The notes under the pieces were generated by a model. It did no database searches and had not been told where the DNA came from. It saw only the letters and a list, made by a program, of their open reading frames with translations. From Pleurocapsa sp. PCC 7319 (GTDB lineage Bacteria; Cyanobacteriota; Cyanobacteriia; Cyanobacteriales; Xenococcaceae): 64,000 nt of DNA. Where the stretch lies: the NCBI RefSeq assembly GCF_000332195.1, contig NZ_KB235922.1:5863322-5927321 (forward strand), in the 5' to 3' direction. The translations under genes and the position numbers were made by a program. Below are positions 46,208 through 54,206 of the stretch, piece by piece (positions within the stretch are counted from its first letter, which is position 1; the number at the start of each line of letters is the position of its first letter).

Positions 46208-47545
46208 ATGCAAACCTTTTTTATTGTCTGGATTGGGCAAGTTATTTCTTTACTGGGTTCAAAACTCACGGAATTCGCTCTAGGATTTTGGATTCTAGAA
46301 CAAACATATCAGGGTACAGGCAGAATTACCCAGTTTGCCCTGACCATTTTGTTCATGTACCTACCCAAAGTAATCATTTCTCCTTTGGCAGGGGTTTTGG
46401 TCGACCGTTGGAATCGTCGCTCTGCCATGATCATGAGCGACCTGGGTACAGGAATAGTTACTTTAGTAATTCTTTCCTTAGTTGTAACTGACAATTTGGC
46501 AGTTTGGCATATTTACCTTGCTCTGACTATTTCTTCTAGTCTCAACGCTTTTCAGCAGCCAGCTTATATTGCCGCGATCGCCCAGTTAGTGCCACGGAAT
46601 AATTTAAGTCGTGCCAATGGTATGGTTCAAGCTTCCTTTGCGATCGCCAAAATTGCCGCTCCGGCGATCGCTGGTTTGCTGATGAAGTTCTTGGGCTTAG
46701 AAACAATTTTATTGATTGATATAGCTACCTTTGCGATCGCTATTATTAGTTTAGTTAGTGTCAAAATTCCTAAAATCAAGCGATTTACTAAGCCCAAAAA
46801 ACGAATTGTCAATCAAGTAATTACCGATGCCATTGCTGGCTGGAATTACATTGTCCTTCGACCAGGTCTAGCTCGTTTAGTTAGCTTTATCGCTATTAGC
46901 TACTTTACTATGGGAATGCTAGAGGTTGTTTTGTGGCCTTTATTATATCAACCCGACTCTACTGAACAATTGGGATTTGTTTTGTCTGTTGGGGGCTGTG
47001 GAATGCTCCTGGGTAGTGTCTTAATGAGTATTTGGTCGGGTCCGAAAAACCGTGTCCGGGCAATCATTGGCTTTGTCGGTCTTCAAGGAGTAATTATTGT
47101 GCTTGGTGGCATGAAAATTTCGCCTTTTGTTCTGGCAATAGGTATATTTGGTTATTTATTTTCTCAGCCAATCATTGTTAGCTGTAACCAGGCAATTTGG
47201 CAAAGTAAAGTTCCCAGTCGTTTACAAGGGAGAGTATTTGCTCTACAACAAACTCTAGAACGTTCCCTTGCTATTTGTGCCTATTTGTTTGCTGGTCCTT
47301 TAGTAGATAATGTTTTAAATCCTTTAATGGCTGAAGGAAGCGCATTGGCTCACATCATTGGCAAATTTGTCAACACAGGTATGGGTCAAGGAGTCACTTT
47401 GCTGTTAGTCTTACTAGGAATTATCAATTTAATGGTGGTAGCGATCGCCTATCGAGAACCGCGTCTGCGCCATTTAGAAACCGAGCTACCTGACCGCAAT
47501 CAATTTAACCAAACTAACAATCATACTAAGACTACTATTGCTTAA
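46208..47545 (+). CDS. MFS transporter (MFS_3/EntS-like exporter)
   Basis: 445 residues with about twelve membrane helices. N-terminal half: FFIVWIGQVISLLGSKLTEFA, SPLAGVLVDRWNRRSAMIMS, the typical loop 2-3 motif of the major facilitator family in exporters of siderophores and peptides. A SRLQGRVFALQQTLERS motif sits after helix 10. The substrate is unknown; the next genes do not help. The start is ATG 46208, without a strong ribosome binding site. Helices 1-2 look complete. Confidence 0.88.
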   Translation: MQTFFIVWIGQVISLLGSKLTEFALGFWILEQTYQGTGRITQFALTILFMYLPKVIISPLAGVLVDRWNRRSAMIMSDLGTGIVTLVILSLVVTDNLAVWHIYLALTISSSLNAFQQPAYIAAIAQLVPRNNLSRANGMVQASFAIAKIAAPAIAGLLMKFLGLETILLIDIATFAIAIISLVSVKIPKIKRFTKPKKRIVNQVITDAIAGWNYIVLRPGLARLVSFIAISYFTMGMLEVVLWPLLYQPDSTEQLGFVLSVGGCGMLLGSVLMSIWSGPKNRVRAIIGFVGLQGVIIVLGGMKISPFVLAIGIFGYLFSQPIIVSCNQAIWQSKVPSRLQGRVFALQQTLERSLAICAYLFAGPLVDNVLNPLMAEGSALAHIIGKFVNTGMGQGVTLLLVLLGIINLMVVAIAYREPRLRHLETELPDRNQFNQTNNHTKTTIA

Positions 47546-47550
47546 AGTTA

Positions 47551-47609
47551 GTTCGGAGTACTCGCTACGCGAGAAGCTACGCAACGGAATTCGGAGTTCG
47601 GAGTTCGGA
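47551..47609 (-). repeat. Dispersed repeat with CTCCGAA heptamers and a GCGTAG hairpin, copy 2
   Basis: Reverse complement of 29521-29582, with the same GTACTCGCTACGCGAGAAGC core (here on the plus strand) and GGAGTTC units around it. It starts five bases after the MFS stop codon and can fold into a stem, so it might also end transcription. Confidence 0.75.
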
Positions 47610-47639
47610 ATAAAATGAAAAATACCTCAAGCCTAAAAG

Positions 47640-47731
47640 TATAGCAATACGGACTTACATTAGGACACTTATTACTTATTACTTACGAGCAATCAAATAA
47701 ACTTGTCCTAATACAACTTTATACGGCTATA
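47640..47731. mobile_element. MITE-like element, TATAGC family, copy 1
   Basis: 92 bases. Left end TATAGCAATACGGACTTACA then TTAGGACA; right end is TGTCCTAATACAACTTTATA then CGGCTATA, an imperfect inverted repeat of 28 bases. The centre has TTATTAC heptamers. Relatives lie at 48835-48964 and 61038-61151. Confidence 0.7.
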
Positions 47732-47762
47732 TCTATCCATCTCCCTATAGGTCTAAATTGAC

Positions 47763-48728
47763 TTACACTCCTGACGCTCTCATCAATTCTTCGACAGTAG
47801 AGCAATAATTTTTTAATCCAAAGCTAGCAGGGGTAACAGGATTAGTATAGGTAAAATGTCGGTAATCAAGTGAAAACCTACTCCATGAATCCATTTGAAT
47901 GCGAAAAATTTTGATCAAAATATTTGTCAACCATATATATAGAGGAAAGCGAAAATAAACCTTTTTACCAAAATATGAGGATATTTCGGCGATCGCCTGA
48001 TCCACGGTAATTTCTGGATTACCCAAGACTAAACAATCTACTCCTTGATCGGGTTCTTCTGGCTGAGGAGAATAATCAGGATGATCTACCAGATAACTAA
48101 TCACGCCAGCGATATCTTGGGCATGAATATAGTGAAAGCTGCCGTCAACCTTAAACCAGCGAATGAGATTAATCCATTTAGTTACGTCGGTAATCCCCGC
48201 ACTCAAATGAGAATAAGGTTTATCTTTATCACCACCAAAGACTAAAGTCGGGAACACAGTAATAATCTTATCGGCGATCGCTTGTTTGGGTAACTGAGAG
48301 AAACATTGATACTTGGTGCGAATATAATCATGACCAAATTGAATGGCAGGCAACAGTAATTGATTATTACGGTCTAAAATACTAGCGGTGGAAAAATAAA
48401 TTATGCGCTCACAAATTTTGGGATTGAGAAGATTAATCAGAGCCAGGGTTTTCACCACATTGATATCGTAGGTTTCTCCTTTTCCTCCCCATGCCGTGGC
48501 TGCTAAAATCGCCACATTAATTTCTTTGAGCAATAAGTCACTATATTCTTCAATGCGGGACATATCTCCCTTCAAGATATGAATTCCTGGACGAGCTTGA
48601 TAATTAAATTGGAGTTTATCAGGATTTCTTACTAGCAAATATAGTTCGTGGTTAGTGTTTTGAATCAGTGCCTCTGTCATGTAGTGACCAATACAACCAC
48701 TCGCGCCAGTAATGAAAATCCGTTTCAT
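47763..48728 (-). CDS. NAD-dependent epimerase/dehydratase family protein (extended SDR)
   Basis: 321 residues. The Rossmann start is FITGASGCIGHYMTEAL; the YxxxK pair is YIRTK (about residue 137-141), preceded by a serine-rich IYFSTASILD strand. The C-terminal substrate-binding part is typical of extended SDRs acting on sugar nucleotides or isoprenoids. A function cannot be assigned from context. It is flanked on both sides by TATAGC-family MITEs. Confidence 0.87.
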   Translation of the reverse strand: MKRIFITGASGCIGHYMTEALIQNTNHELYLLVRNPDKLQFNYQARPGIHILKGDMSRIEEYSDLLLKEINVAILAATAWGGKGETYDINVVKTLALINLLNPKICERIIYFSTASILDRNNQLLLPAIQFGHDYIRTKYQCFSQLPKQAIADKIITVFPTLVFGGDKDKPYSHLSAGITDVTKWINLIRWFKVDGSFHYIHAQDIAGVISYLVDHPDYSPQPEEPDQGVDCLVLGNPEITVDQAIAEISSYFGKKVYFRFPLYIWLTNILIKIFRIQMDSWSRFSLDYRHFTYTNPVTPASFGLKNYCSTVEELMRASGV

Positions 48729-48834
48729 AAATATTAAAAACCTTTGCTAAACAATGTCTATAGATAGCTTTATTTATTTCAAACTAAGAGTAACTTTACT
48801 TTGTCAGTTTGGCAAAAAACTAATACTGACTACA

Positions 48835-48964
48835 TATAGCGGTTCTCATAGTTATGAGGTACACTCTAAAATCCTGATTTTGGCTAATGGCTAATGGCTA
48901 ATGGCTAATGGCTAATTGTCCATTGTTAATTAAGATGTACCTCACAAGTCCGCGAATTGCTATA
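48835..48964. mobile_element. MITE-like element, TATAGC family, copy 2, with TGGCTAA array
   Basis: 130 bases. Left end TATAGCGGTTCTCATAGTTA then TGAGGTACA; right end TGTACCTCACAAGTCCGCGA then ATTGCTATA. The centre carries about five TGGCTAA heptamers (48881-48915). It ends 33 bases before the antitoxin-like gene. Confidence 0.75.
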
Positions 48965-48996
48965 TACGTGATGAAAAGCACTAAAGACTAAAGGAA

Positions 48997-49179
48997 TTGG
49001 CAAAAGTGAGGGGAATGAGCTTGAATAAGTTGATAGACGAACTGGGTACGATCGCTCTAGCAGAATTTGATGCAGAAACTAAGTTCAAGGCAATGGCAGC
49101 AAGAGGAAGTAGAGGACGAGGTTTAAAATTACTGGATGAACTAGAGCAACTTTCGAGTGAGGGAAAGAGAACAGATTGA
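48997..49179 (+). CDS. Small ribbon-helix-helix/HicB-like antitoxin-type protein
   Basis: 60 residues from TTG 48997 (MAKVRGMSLNKLIDELG); the next ATG is 49015. The SLNKLIDEL string and following AEFDAETKFKAMAARGS resemble short cyanobacterial RHH-type antitoxins placed before a toxin gene. No toxin follows: 14 bases after the stop the right end of a tnpB element begins, so a partner may have been displaced. The TTG in place of ATG and the MITE just upstream suggest the gene may be decaying. Confidence 0.5.
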   Translation: MAKVRGMSLNKLIDELGTIALAEFDAETKFKAMAARGSRGRGLKLLDELEQLSSEGKRTD

Positions 49180-49192
49180 GGTAATTGACATA

Positions 49193-50520
49193 CTCTCGCC
49201 GTTAAAATCAAAGATTTTTAACGGGAGATTCTAACACCTCACGATGCTAGTTTTCTGCTTCGTCCCCCGCCAACTAGAACATCATGACTGATGCTCCCCG
49301 TCGCTTTGAGTCCACAGACATTTTCCAATACCGTCTGCCCGACGGCTGTTACTCCACGATTTCTGATTTCCTGACTAGCTGCTATATCCCTTGTGGTGTG
49401 GTAATTGCACTCATTACAGTGGTGAATTCTAACATCTAAAGGTTTCTTACCCGTATGTGCGCCACAGTTGGGACAAGTTTGACTTGTTCCGTCTTTGTTT
49501 ACCTTGGCAAAATAAGTGTCTGTTTTCCAACATACCCATTCAAGGATATTTACAAACTGACCAAAACCAGCGTCGGCTGAATGTTTCGAGAGTATCCCTT
49601 TTTGCCAACTGACAAAGTTGATCTCCTCGACAAATATCATGCCAGAGTCTTGCACTAGTTGGTGGCTTAATTTAAAGTGCCAATCTTTTCGAGTGTCAGA
49701 TATACGCTGATGCAGTCTGGCTATTTTCTGGTTTAACCTGTGTCGATTATTCGATCCTTTCTGTTTGTTTTTCAGTCTACGGGACAGCAATTTAAGCTTG
49801 TATTGTAGAGTCTTAAGAAACCGAGGTCGTTTAATTTCTTGGCCGTCACTAGTAGCTACAAACTTGTCGTAGCCCAAGTCTAATCCTCTAGGATGACCAT
49901 GAGGAAATGGATTGGGGACATCAATATTTAGCTGTAGTGACAGCATCACAAAGTAACCAGATGCCTTTCTGACTATTCTTGCTTGCTTAGGAACAAAGCC
50001 ATCAGGAATTGGACGAGACATTCTCCACCTAATCTCTTTGAGTCCAGGTAGTTTAATTGAGTCAACAGATATCGGCTTTTTGTTTAATTGAGGGAAAACA
50101 AACGACCGTAATCGGTATTTATTTTTAAACCTTGGAAATCCGAAGCCTCTAGCTTTCATGTCATCCCATGCTCTATCCAATGTTCTCAGTGTTTGCTGTA
50201 AAACCTGAGCATTAGCAGATTTAAGAAAGTTATTATTTTTCTTGGCTTCTGTTAACTGTTTCGCCTGTACGTGGTAATTAGGAAATGGCTCATCAACCGA
50301 CATGATCAATTCACGTTCAATTGAGCAAGCGTTAATTGCCGACTTACGAGACTTACACCAGTCTTTGCGATTCAAGAGTGCAAAGTTCCAGACAGAGCGA
50401 CATACATCAAGCGTGTTCTCAATGTACGAAATTTGCTCGGCAGTTGGTTCTAGCTTGTACTCGTAAGTTAATGTCAGCATAGTTGTATTTTAGCCTACAC
50501 AGAGCAGTTATTTGTGTAGA
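49193..50520 (-). mobile_element. tnpB-only IS200/IS605 element (IS1341 type), third element
   Basis: A TnpB gene (minus strand) with a right-end hairpin CTCGCCGTTAAAATC / ATTTTTAACGGGAG at 49195-49227. The left boundary is not clear, probably near 50500. No tnpA is seen. It sits between the antitoxin-like gene and the PQQ locus. Confidence 0.7.
49239..50480 (-). CDS. tnpB: TnpB, IS1341-type
   Basis: 413 residues. RuvC site D201 in PRGLDLGYDKFVATSDG, glutamate in IFVEEINFVSWQ, aspartate in HTTRDIAASQEIRNRG. The zinc finger has all four cysteines (TCPNCGAHTGKK and HCNECNYH). The N-terminal part (YEYKLEPTAEQISYIENTL and RGFGFPRFK) is like that of the TnpB at 30.6 kb, and clearly different from the one at 1.2 kb. 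It appears full length and intact. Confidence 0.9.
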   Translation of the reverse strand: MLTLTYEYKLEPTAEQISYIENTLDVCRSVWNFALLNRKDWCKSRKSAINACSIERELIMSVDEPFPNYHVQAKQLTEAKKNNNFLKSANAQVLQQTLRTLDRAWDDMKARGFGFPRFKNKYRLRSFVFPQLNKKPISVDSIKLPGLKEIRWRMSRPIPDGFVPKQARIVRKASGYFVMLSLQLNIDVPNPFPHGHPRGLDLGYDKFVATSDGQEIKRPRFLKTLQYKLKLLSRRLKNKQKGSNNRHRLNQKIARLHQRISDTRKDWHFKLSHQLVQDSGMIFVEEINFVSWQKGILSKHSADAGFGQFVNILEWVCWKTDTYFAKVNKDGTSQTCPNCGAHTGKKPLDVRIHHCNECNYHTTRDIAASQEIRNRGVTAVGQTVLENVCGLKATGSISHDVLVGGGRSRKLAS

Positions 50521-50535
50521 AAATTCAAAGTAAGG

Positions 50536-50784
50536 CTAAAATATATTTGTGTCGCTGGCAAAAATTCTAAGGGCGTAATTCGTGGGTTCCCCGCGAATGT
50601 TGACCGCCCGCATCATCTCGCCGCTAAGCCTGTCGGCTTTAACGGGAGTCCTCTTTTTGCATCTAAGATAGACTATGGACGATGTTAACATCTTCTTGTC
50701 ACAAGTTTCTGTCATGCTCAATGATAGTTGGTCAACATAATTTATTTTGCTAACAAGACTTAAAACGTCTTGTTTACTTATCAA
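50536..50784 (-). pseudogene. IS-derived remnant between tnpB and the sugar dehydrogenase gene
   Basis: An 82-residue frame ending RCKKRTPVKADRLSGEMMRA and further residues looks like translated IS-end DNA rather than a real protein. Inside it, CTCGCCGCTAAGCC (50617-50630) and GGCTTTAACGGGAG (50635-50648) form a hairpin of the same design as the right end at 49195-49227. This suggests a second, decayed element end just upstream of the PQQ locus. Confidence 0.45.
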
Positions 50785-50810
50785 AGCGCGATCGCGTTAA
50801 AGCAACAGGA

Positions 50811-52022
50811 ATGAAAATTAATTGTCAGGTGAAAAAATTATTAGGAGCTAGTCTCCTTGTGGTTTTGGCAGGTTGTTCCGTTGCCGAAAATTCCACTTCG
50901 GCTCAAAGTACGGCTAACTCATCGCCAAATAGTCCTCTTATCTCCGATAACGAGGTTGCCGTCGCTGAAGGTTTTAGTACCAGAACCGTTTTACAAGGGC
51001 TAGAACGTCCTTGGGGGATGGCATGGTTGCCCGACGGTTCGATTTTGATTACCGAACGTCCAGGAAAACTGCGGATTGTTAGAAACGGCAAGTTAGATTT
51101 AGAGCCGATACCAGGTGTTCCAGAAGTTTTTGCCGTCAATCAAGGAGGCTTAATGGATATTTCCCTCCATCCCGATTTCGAGCAAAATCGCTTGGTTTAC
51201 TTTACTTATTCTCAAGGTACGAATCAGGCAAACCATACTCGTGTTGCTAGAGCGACTTTTGATGGAACTAGCTTACAAAACTGGTCAGATATTTTTGAAG
51301 TTACTCCAACTAAGTCAGATGGTCAACATTTTGGCTCTCGCATTGTCTGGTTGCCCGATAGTACTATGCTGGTAGCGTTTGGCGACGGTGGTAATCCTCC
51401 AATTCGATTTAACGGTGAATATATACGCAATCAAGCTCAAAATCTCGGTTCTCATCTTGGCTCAGTAGTACGAATTAACGATGATGGCTCGATTCCCCAA
51501 GACAATCCTTTTGTTAACGACAGTAATGCTGATCCCGCTATCTGGAGTTACGGACACCGCAATATCCAAGGAATGACCATCGAGCCGACTACAAATCGCG
51601 TTTGGTCGCACGAACACGGTTCGAGAGGTGGTGACGAGTTAAATTTAATGGAAGTTGGTCAAAACTATGGTTGGCCTAAAGTAAGCTATAGCGATGAATA
51701 TACTGGTGGTAGAGTAGCAGAAATTAGCTCTCGTCCCGATGTCCCCGAACCAAAAGTAGTCTGGACACCATCGATCGCCCCTTCAGGACTAGCATTTTAC
51801 AGCAGCGATCGCTTTTCTGGATGGCAGGGAGATCTCTTTGTAGGAGGTCTGGTTTCTCGCGATGTTCGTCGCATCGATCTCGACGGGGAGGGTAATGTTT
51901 TAGGTGAGGAATCAATTCCTATAGGTCAACGAGTACGCGATGTCAGGCAGAGTCCCGACGGCGGACTTTATGTTCTAACGGACGAGCAAAATGGAAGTTT
52001 GATAAGTATTGAACCTGAATAG
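50811..52022 (+). CDS. PQQ-dependent sugar (aldose) dehydrogenase, lipoprotein
   Basis: 403 residues. A lipobox (LLVVLAGC, C22) predicts a lipid-anchored periplasmic enzyme. The beta-propeller of the soluble glucose/sorbosone dehydrogenase type is clear: LERPWGMAWLPDGSILITER, GGLMDISLHPDFEQNRLVYF, FGSRIVWLPDSTMLVAFGDG, IWSYGHRNIQGMTI and PSIAPSGLAFYSSDRFSGW. Such enzymes oxidise aldoses with PQQ and pass electrons to the respiratory chain. Placing it 70 bases before pqqA makes the cofactor link nearly certain. The two are probably one transcript. Confidence 0.92.
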   Translation: MKINCQVKKLLGASLLVVLAGCSVAENSTSAQSTANSSPNSPLISDNEVAVAEGFSTRTVLQGLERPWGMAWLPDGSILITERPGKLRIVRNGKLDLEPIPGVPEVFAVNQGGLMDISLHPDFEQNRLVYFTYSQGTNQANHTRVARATFDGTSLQNWSDIFEVTPTKSDGQHFGSRIVWLPDSTMLVAFGDGGNPPIRFNGEYIRNQAQNLGSHLGSVVRINDDGSIPQDNPFVNDSNADPAIWSYGHRNIQGMTIEPTTNRVWSHEHGSRGGDELNLMEVGQNYGWPKVSYSDEYTGGRVAEISSRPDVPEPKVVWTPSIAPSGLAFYSSDRFSGWQGDLFVGGLVSRDVRRIDLDGEGNVLGEESIPIGQRVRDVRQSPDGGLYVLTDEQNGSLISIEPE

Positions 52023-52092
52023 ATTTGTCATCCCAAGAGCATCTTCCAGACCAGTAAGTATAGTAAATAAACAAACAGTTAGGAGTAACGTA

Positions 52093-52281
52093 ATGGAAAG
52101 AGCAAAAGACTATTCAAGTTCTAGTAAAAAAGAAAGCGATACTGCCAATAACAACAAAGTCAAAAACACGACGGATACTGTTTCTAGTAAGGGAAAACCA
52201 ACCGCAGTTTGGCAATCACCAGAGTTTGAAGAGTTCGATCTTGGCATGGAAGTAACAGCCTACATTCAACACTGGGACTAA
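52093..52281 (+). CDS. pqqA: PQQ precursor peptide PqqA, with long N-terminal extension
   Basis: 62 residues from ATG 52093, with AGGAG at 52081-52085. The C-terminus WQSPEFEEFDLGMEVTAYIQ carries the diagnostic E-x-x-x-Y pair (E53 and Y57) that PqqE cross-links and that supplies all PQQ carbons. Usual PqqA proteins have 22-30 residues; here about 37 extra polar residues (Ser, Lys, Asn-rich) precede the conserved part. The stop overlaps the pqqB start (TAATG), so translation is coupled. Confidence 0.9.
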   Translation: MERAKDYSSSSKKESDTANNNKVKNTTDTVSSKGKPTAVWQSPEFEEFDLGMEVTAYIQHWD

Positions 52282-53189
52282 TGCTGATACGTATATTAGG
52301 TTCGGCAGCAGGAGGCGGATTTCCTCAATGGAACTGTAATTGTGCGGGTTGTCAGGCTGCTCGTAGTGACAAAGGGGTAAACCCCCGCACTCAATCATCC
52401 TTGGCTGTTCGTGGTTCTTCAGGGGACTGGTTTTTGGTCAACGCCTCTCCCGATGTGCGCCAACAGTTAGAGCGACTTCGAGACGGAGAATCTACTTCGG
52501 TTCGTTTTAGTCCCATTGCGGGGGTACTGCTAAGCGATGCCGAGATCGACCATTCCGCAGGATTGACTATCCTACGAGAAGCTACCGAACCACTGCAAAT
52601 TTACGGCACAAACGCTGTGAAACAAGCATTGACAGAAGGCTTTTCTTTGCTGAGAGTGCTTGAGAATTACTGTGGGGTTGAATGGTCTGTTATCGAACCG
52701 GGTACGGTTGTAAATTTGGGCAGTAAGGAAAAATCTAGTCTTACAGTAGAAGCTTTTGCTGTGACGGGTACACCTCCCAAATACATAAGTTCGATTTCAA
52801 CTGAAGAAAATTGGGTCGTCGGATTTACTTTTCGCGATCGCGTCAGTGACAAAGTTGTTACCTATACTCCAGCATTGGCTGAGTTCACACCCGAAATCAT
52901 CAAGCGGTTTGAAGCGAGCGACTGTATCTTGGTAGACGGTACGTTTTGGCAAGATGACGAATTAACTAAACTCGGAACTTCGACCCGTACAGCTTTGGCA
53001 ATGGGACATTTACCTCTAGCGGGAGATAACGGTAGTTTGGCTCGTTTGGCTCAGGTAGCCTGTCCGCGCAAAATATTTGTCCACATCAATAACACTAACC
53101 CAATTCTGATTCCTAATTCTCCAGAACGTCAAATGGTGGAAGCTGTTGGTGTAGAGGTGGGTAACGACGGATTGACAATTGAACTGTAA
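52281..53189 (+). CDS. pqqB: PQQ biosynthesis protein PqqB
   Basis: 302 residues, metallo-beta-lactamase fold. The start LIRILGSAAGGGFPQWNCNC with CNCAGCQAAR and the SDAEIDHSAGLTILRE metal-site region are diagnostic of PqqB. It hydroxylates the tyrosine in the cross-linked Glu-Tyr intermediate. Start overlaps the pqqA stop; the pqqC start follows 14 bases after the stop. Confidence 0.96.
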   Translation: MLIRILGSAAGGGFPQWNCNCAGCQAARSDKGVNPRTQSSLAVRGSSGDWFLVNASPDVRQQLERLRDGESTSVRFSPIAGVLLSDAEIDHSAGLTILREATEPLQIYGTNAVKQALTEGFSLLRVLENYCGVEWSVIEPGTVVNLGSKEKSSLTVEAFAVTGTPPKYISSISTEENWVVGFTFRDRVSDKVVTYTPALAEFTPEIIKRFEASDCILVDGTFWQDDELTKLGTSTRTALAMGHLPLAGDNGSLARLAQVACPRKIFVHINNTNPILIPNSPERQMVEAVGVEVGNDGLTIEL

Positions 53190-53203
53190 AAATCAAAAAT
53201 ATC

Positions 53204-53926
53204 ATGCAAACAATCCCCAAACAGTCCGAATCATTGTGGACAAAAGAGGAATTCCAAGCCCAACTTTACGCCCAAAAATCTCGGTATCACGATCTGCATC
53301 CCTTTCATCGTCGGATGAATGAGGGTTTACTGACTCCAACAGAAGTAAAACTGTGGGCAGCAAATCGTTATTACTATCAAAAAAGTATTCCTCTTAAAGA
53401 TGCTGCTATATTATCCAACTGCCCCGAAAGAACCATCAGGCGGGAATGGATTGGGCGCATTATCGACCACGACGGACGCAAAGATACAGAGGGTGGGATT
53501 GAAGCTTGGCTGAGATTGGGAGAAGCCGTAGGGCTATCTCGTACCGAATTAGTAGAAGAGCGATACGTTTTACCTGGGGTACGCTATGCGGTTGATGCCT
53601 ATATTAATTTCTGTCGTACTCAACCGTATCTGATCGCGATCGCTTCTTCTCTTACAGAATTATTTGGTCCAGGCGCAATTAAAACTAGACTGGCAGCCTT
53701 AGAACAATATTACCCTTGGATCGATACTGCGGGTTTAGAATATTTTCGCGTCAGGCTACAACAAGCACCCCGCGATGCCAATTATGCTCTAAATCTAGTT
53801 CTAGATCGCTGTCAAACTTGTTCCAGTCAAGAACGAGCAGTTGAAGCCTTGATTTTCAAATGCGATTTACTTTGGAGTCAGTTAGATGCGATCGAGCGAG
53901 GGGAAACACGTCCGATGTATGACTAG
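53204..53926 (+). CDS. pqqC: Pyrroloquinoline-quinone synthase PqqC
   Basis: 240 residues, haem-oxygenase-like helical fold. Marks are KSRYHDLHPFHRRMNEGLLT, AANRYYYQKSIPLKDAAILS, RIIDHDGR, RLGEAVGLSR and the C-terminal CDLLWSQLDAIERG. It does the last, cofactorless eight-electron oxidation and ring closure to PQQ. The pqqD start lies inside its last codons (8-base overlap). Length and all key regions are standard. Confidence 0.96.
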   Translation: MQTIPKQSESLWTKEEFQAQLYAQKSRYHDLHPFHRRMNEGLLTPTEVKLWAANRYYYQKSIPLKDAAILSNCPERTIRREWIGRIIDHDGRKDTEGGIEAWLRLGEAVGLSRTELVEERYVLPGVRYAVDAYINFCRTQPYLIAIASSLTELFGPGAIKTRLAALEQYYPWIDTAGLEYFRVRLQQAPRDANYALNLVLDRCQTCSSQERAVEALIFKCDLLWSQLDAIERGETRPMYD

Positions 53927-54206
53927 TAAAAAAGATAGGGTTTATGTGTTAGACAATCTTGGTTTAGCCAATGGTGTGCGTTTACACTACTGCCAAGTCA
54001 GACAACAACACTGGCTGCTATTTCCCGAAGGTGCGATCGCGCTAAATCCAACTGCTACAGCAGTGCTTTCTAGTTGCAATGGCGATCGTTCTTTTGAGGC
54101 GATCGCGGAAATTCTTAAAAGCCAATTTTGCCAGGTAAATATCAGCCAAGTCCAAGATTTTTTGCAACAGATGATGAGACGTGGATTATTAATTTCTCAG
54201 TCATGA
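53919..54206 (+). CDS. pqqD: PqqA-binding protein PqqD (RRE)
   Basis: 95 residues from ATG 53919, overlapping the end of pqqC. It has the winged-helix RiPP recognition fold: HYCQVRQQHWLLFPEGAIAL, LNPTATAVLSSCNGDRSFEA and FLQQMMRRGLL. PqqD presents PqqA to PqqE. Its stop overlaps the pqqE start (ATGA). Longer starts (to 53886) would only extend into pqqC. Confidence 0.93.
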   Translation: MTSKKDRVYVLDNLGLANGVRLHYCQVRQQHWLLFPEGAIALNPTATAVLSSCNGDRSFEAIAEILKSQFCQVNISQVQDFLQQMMRRGLLISQS

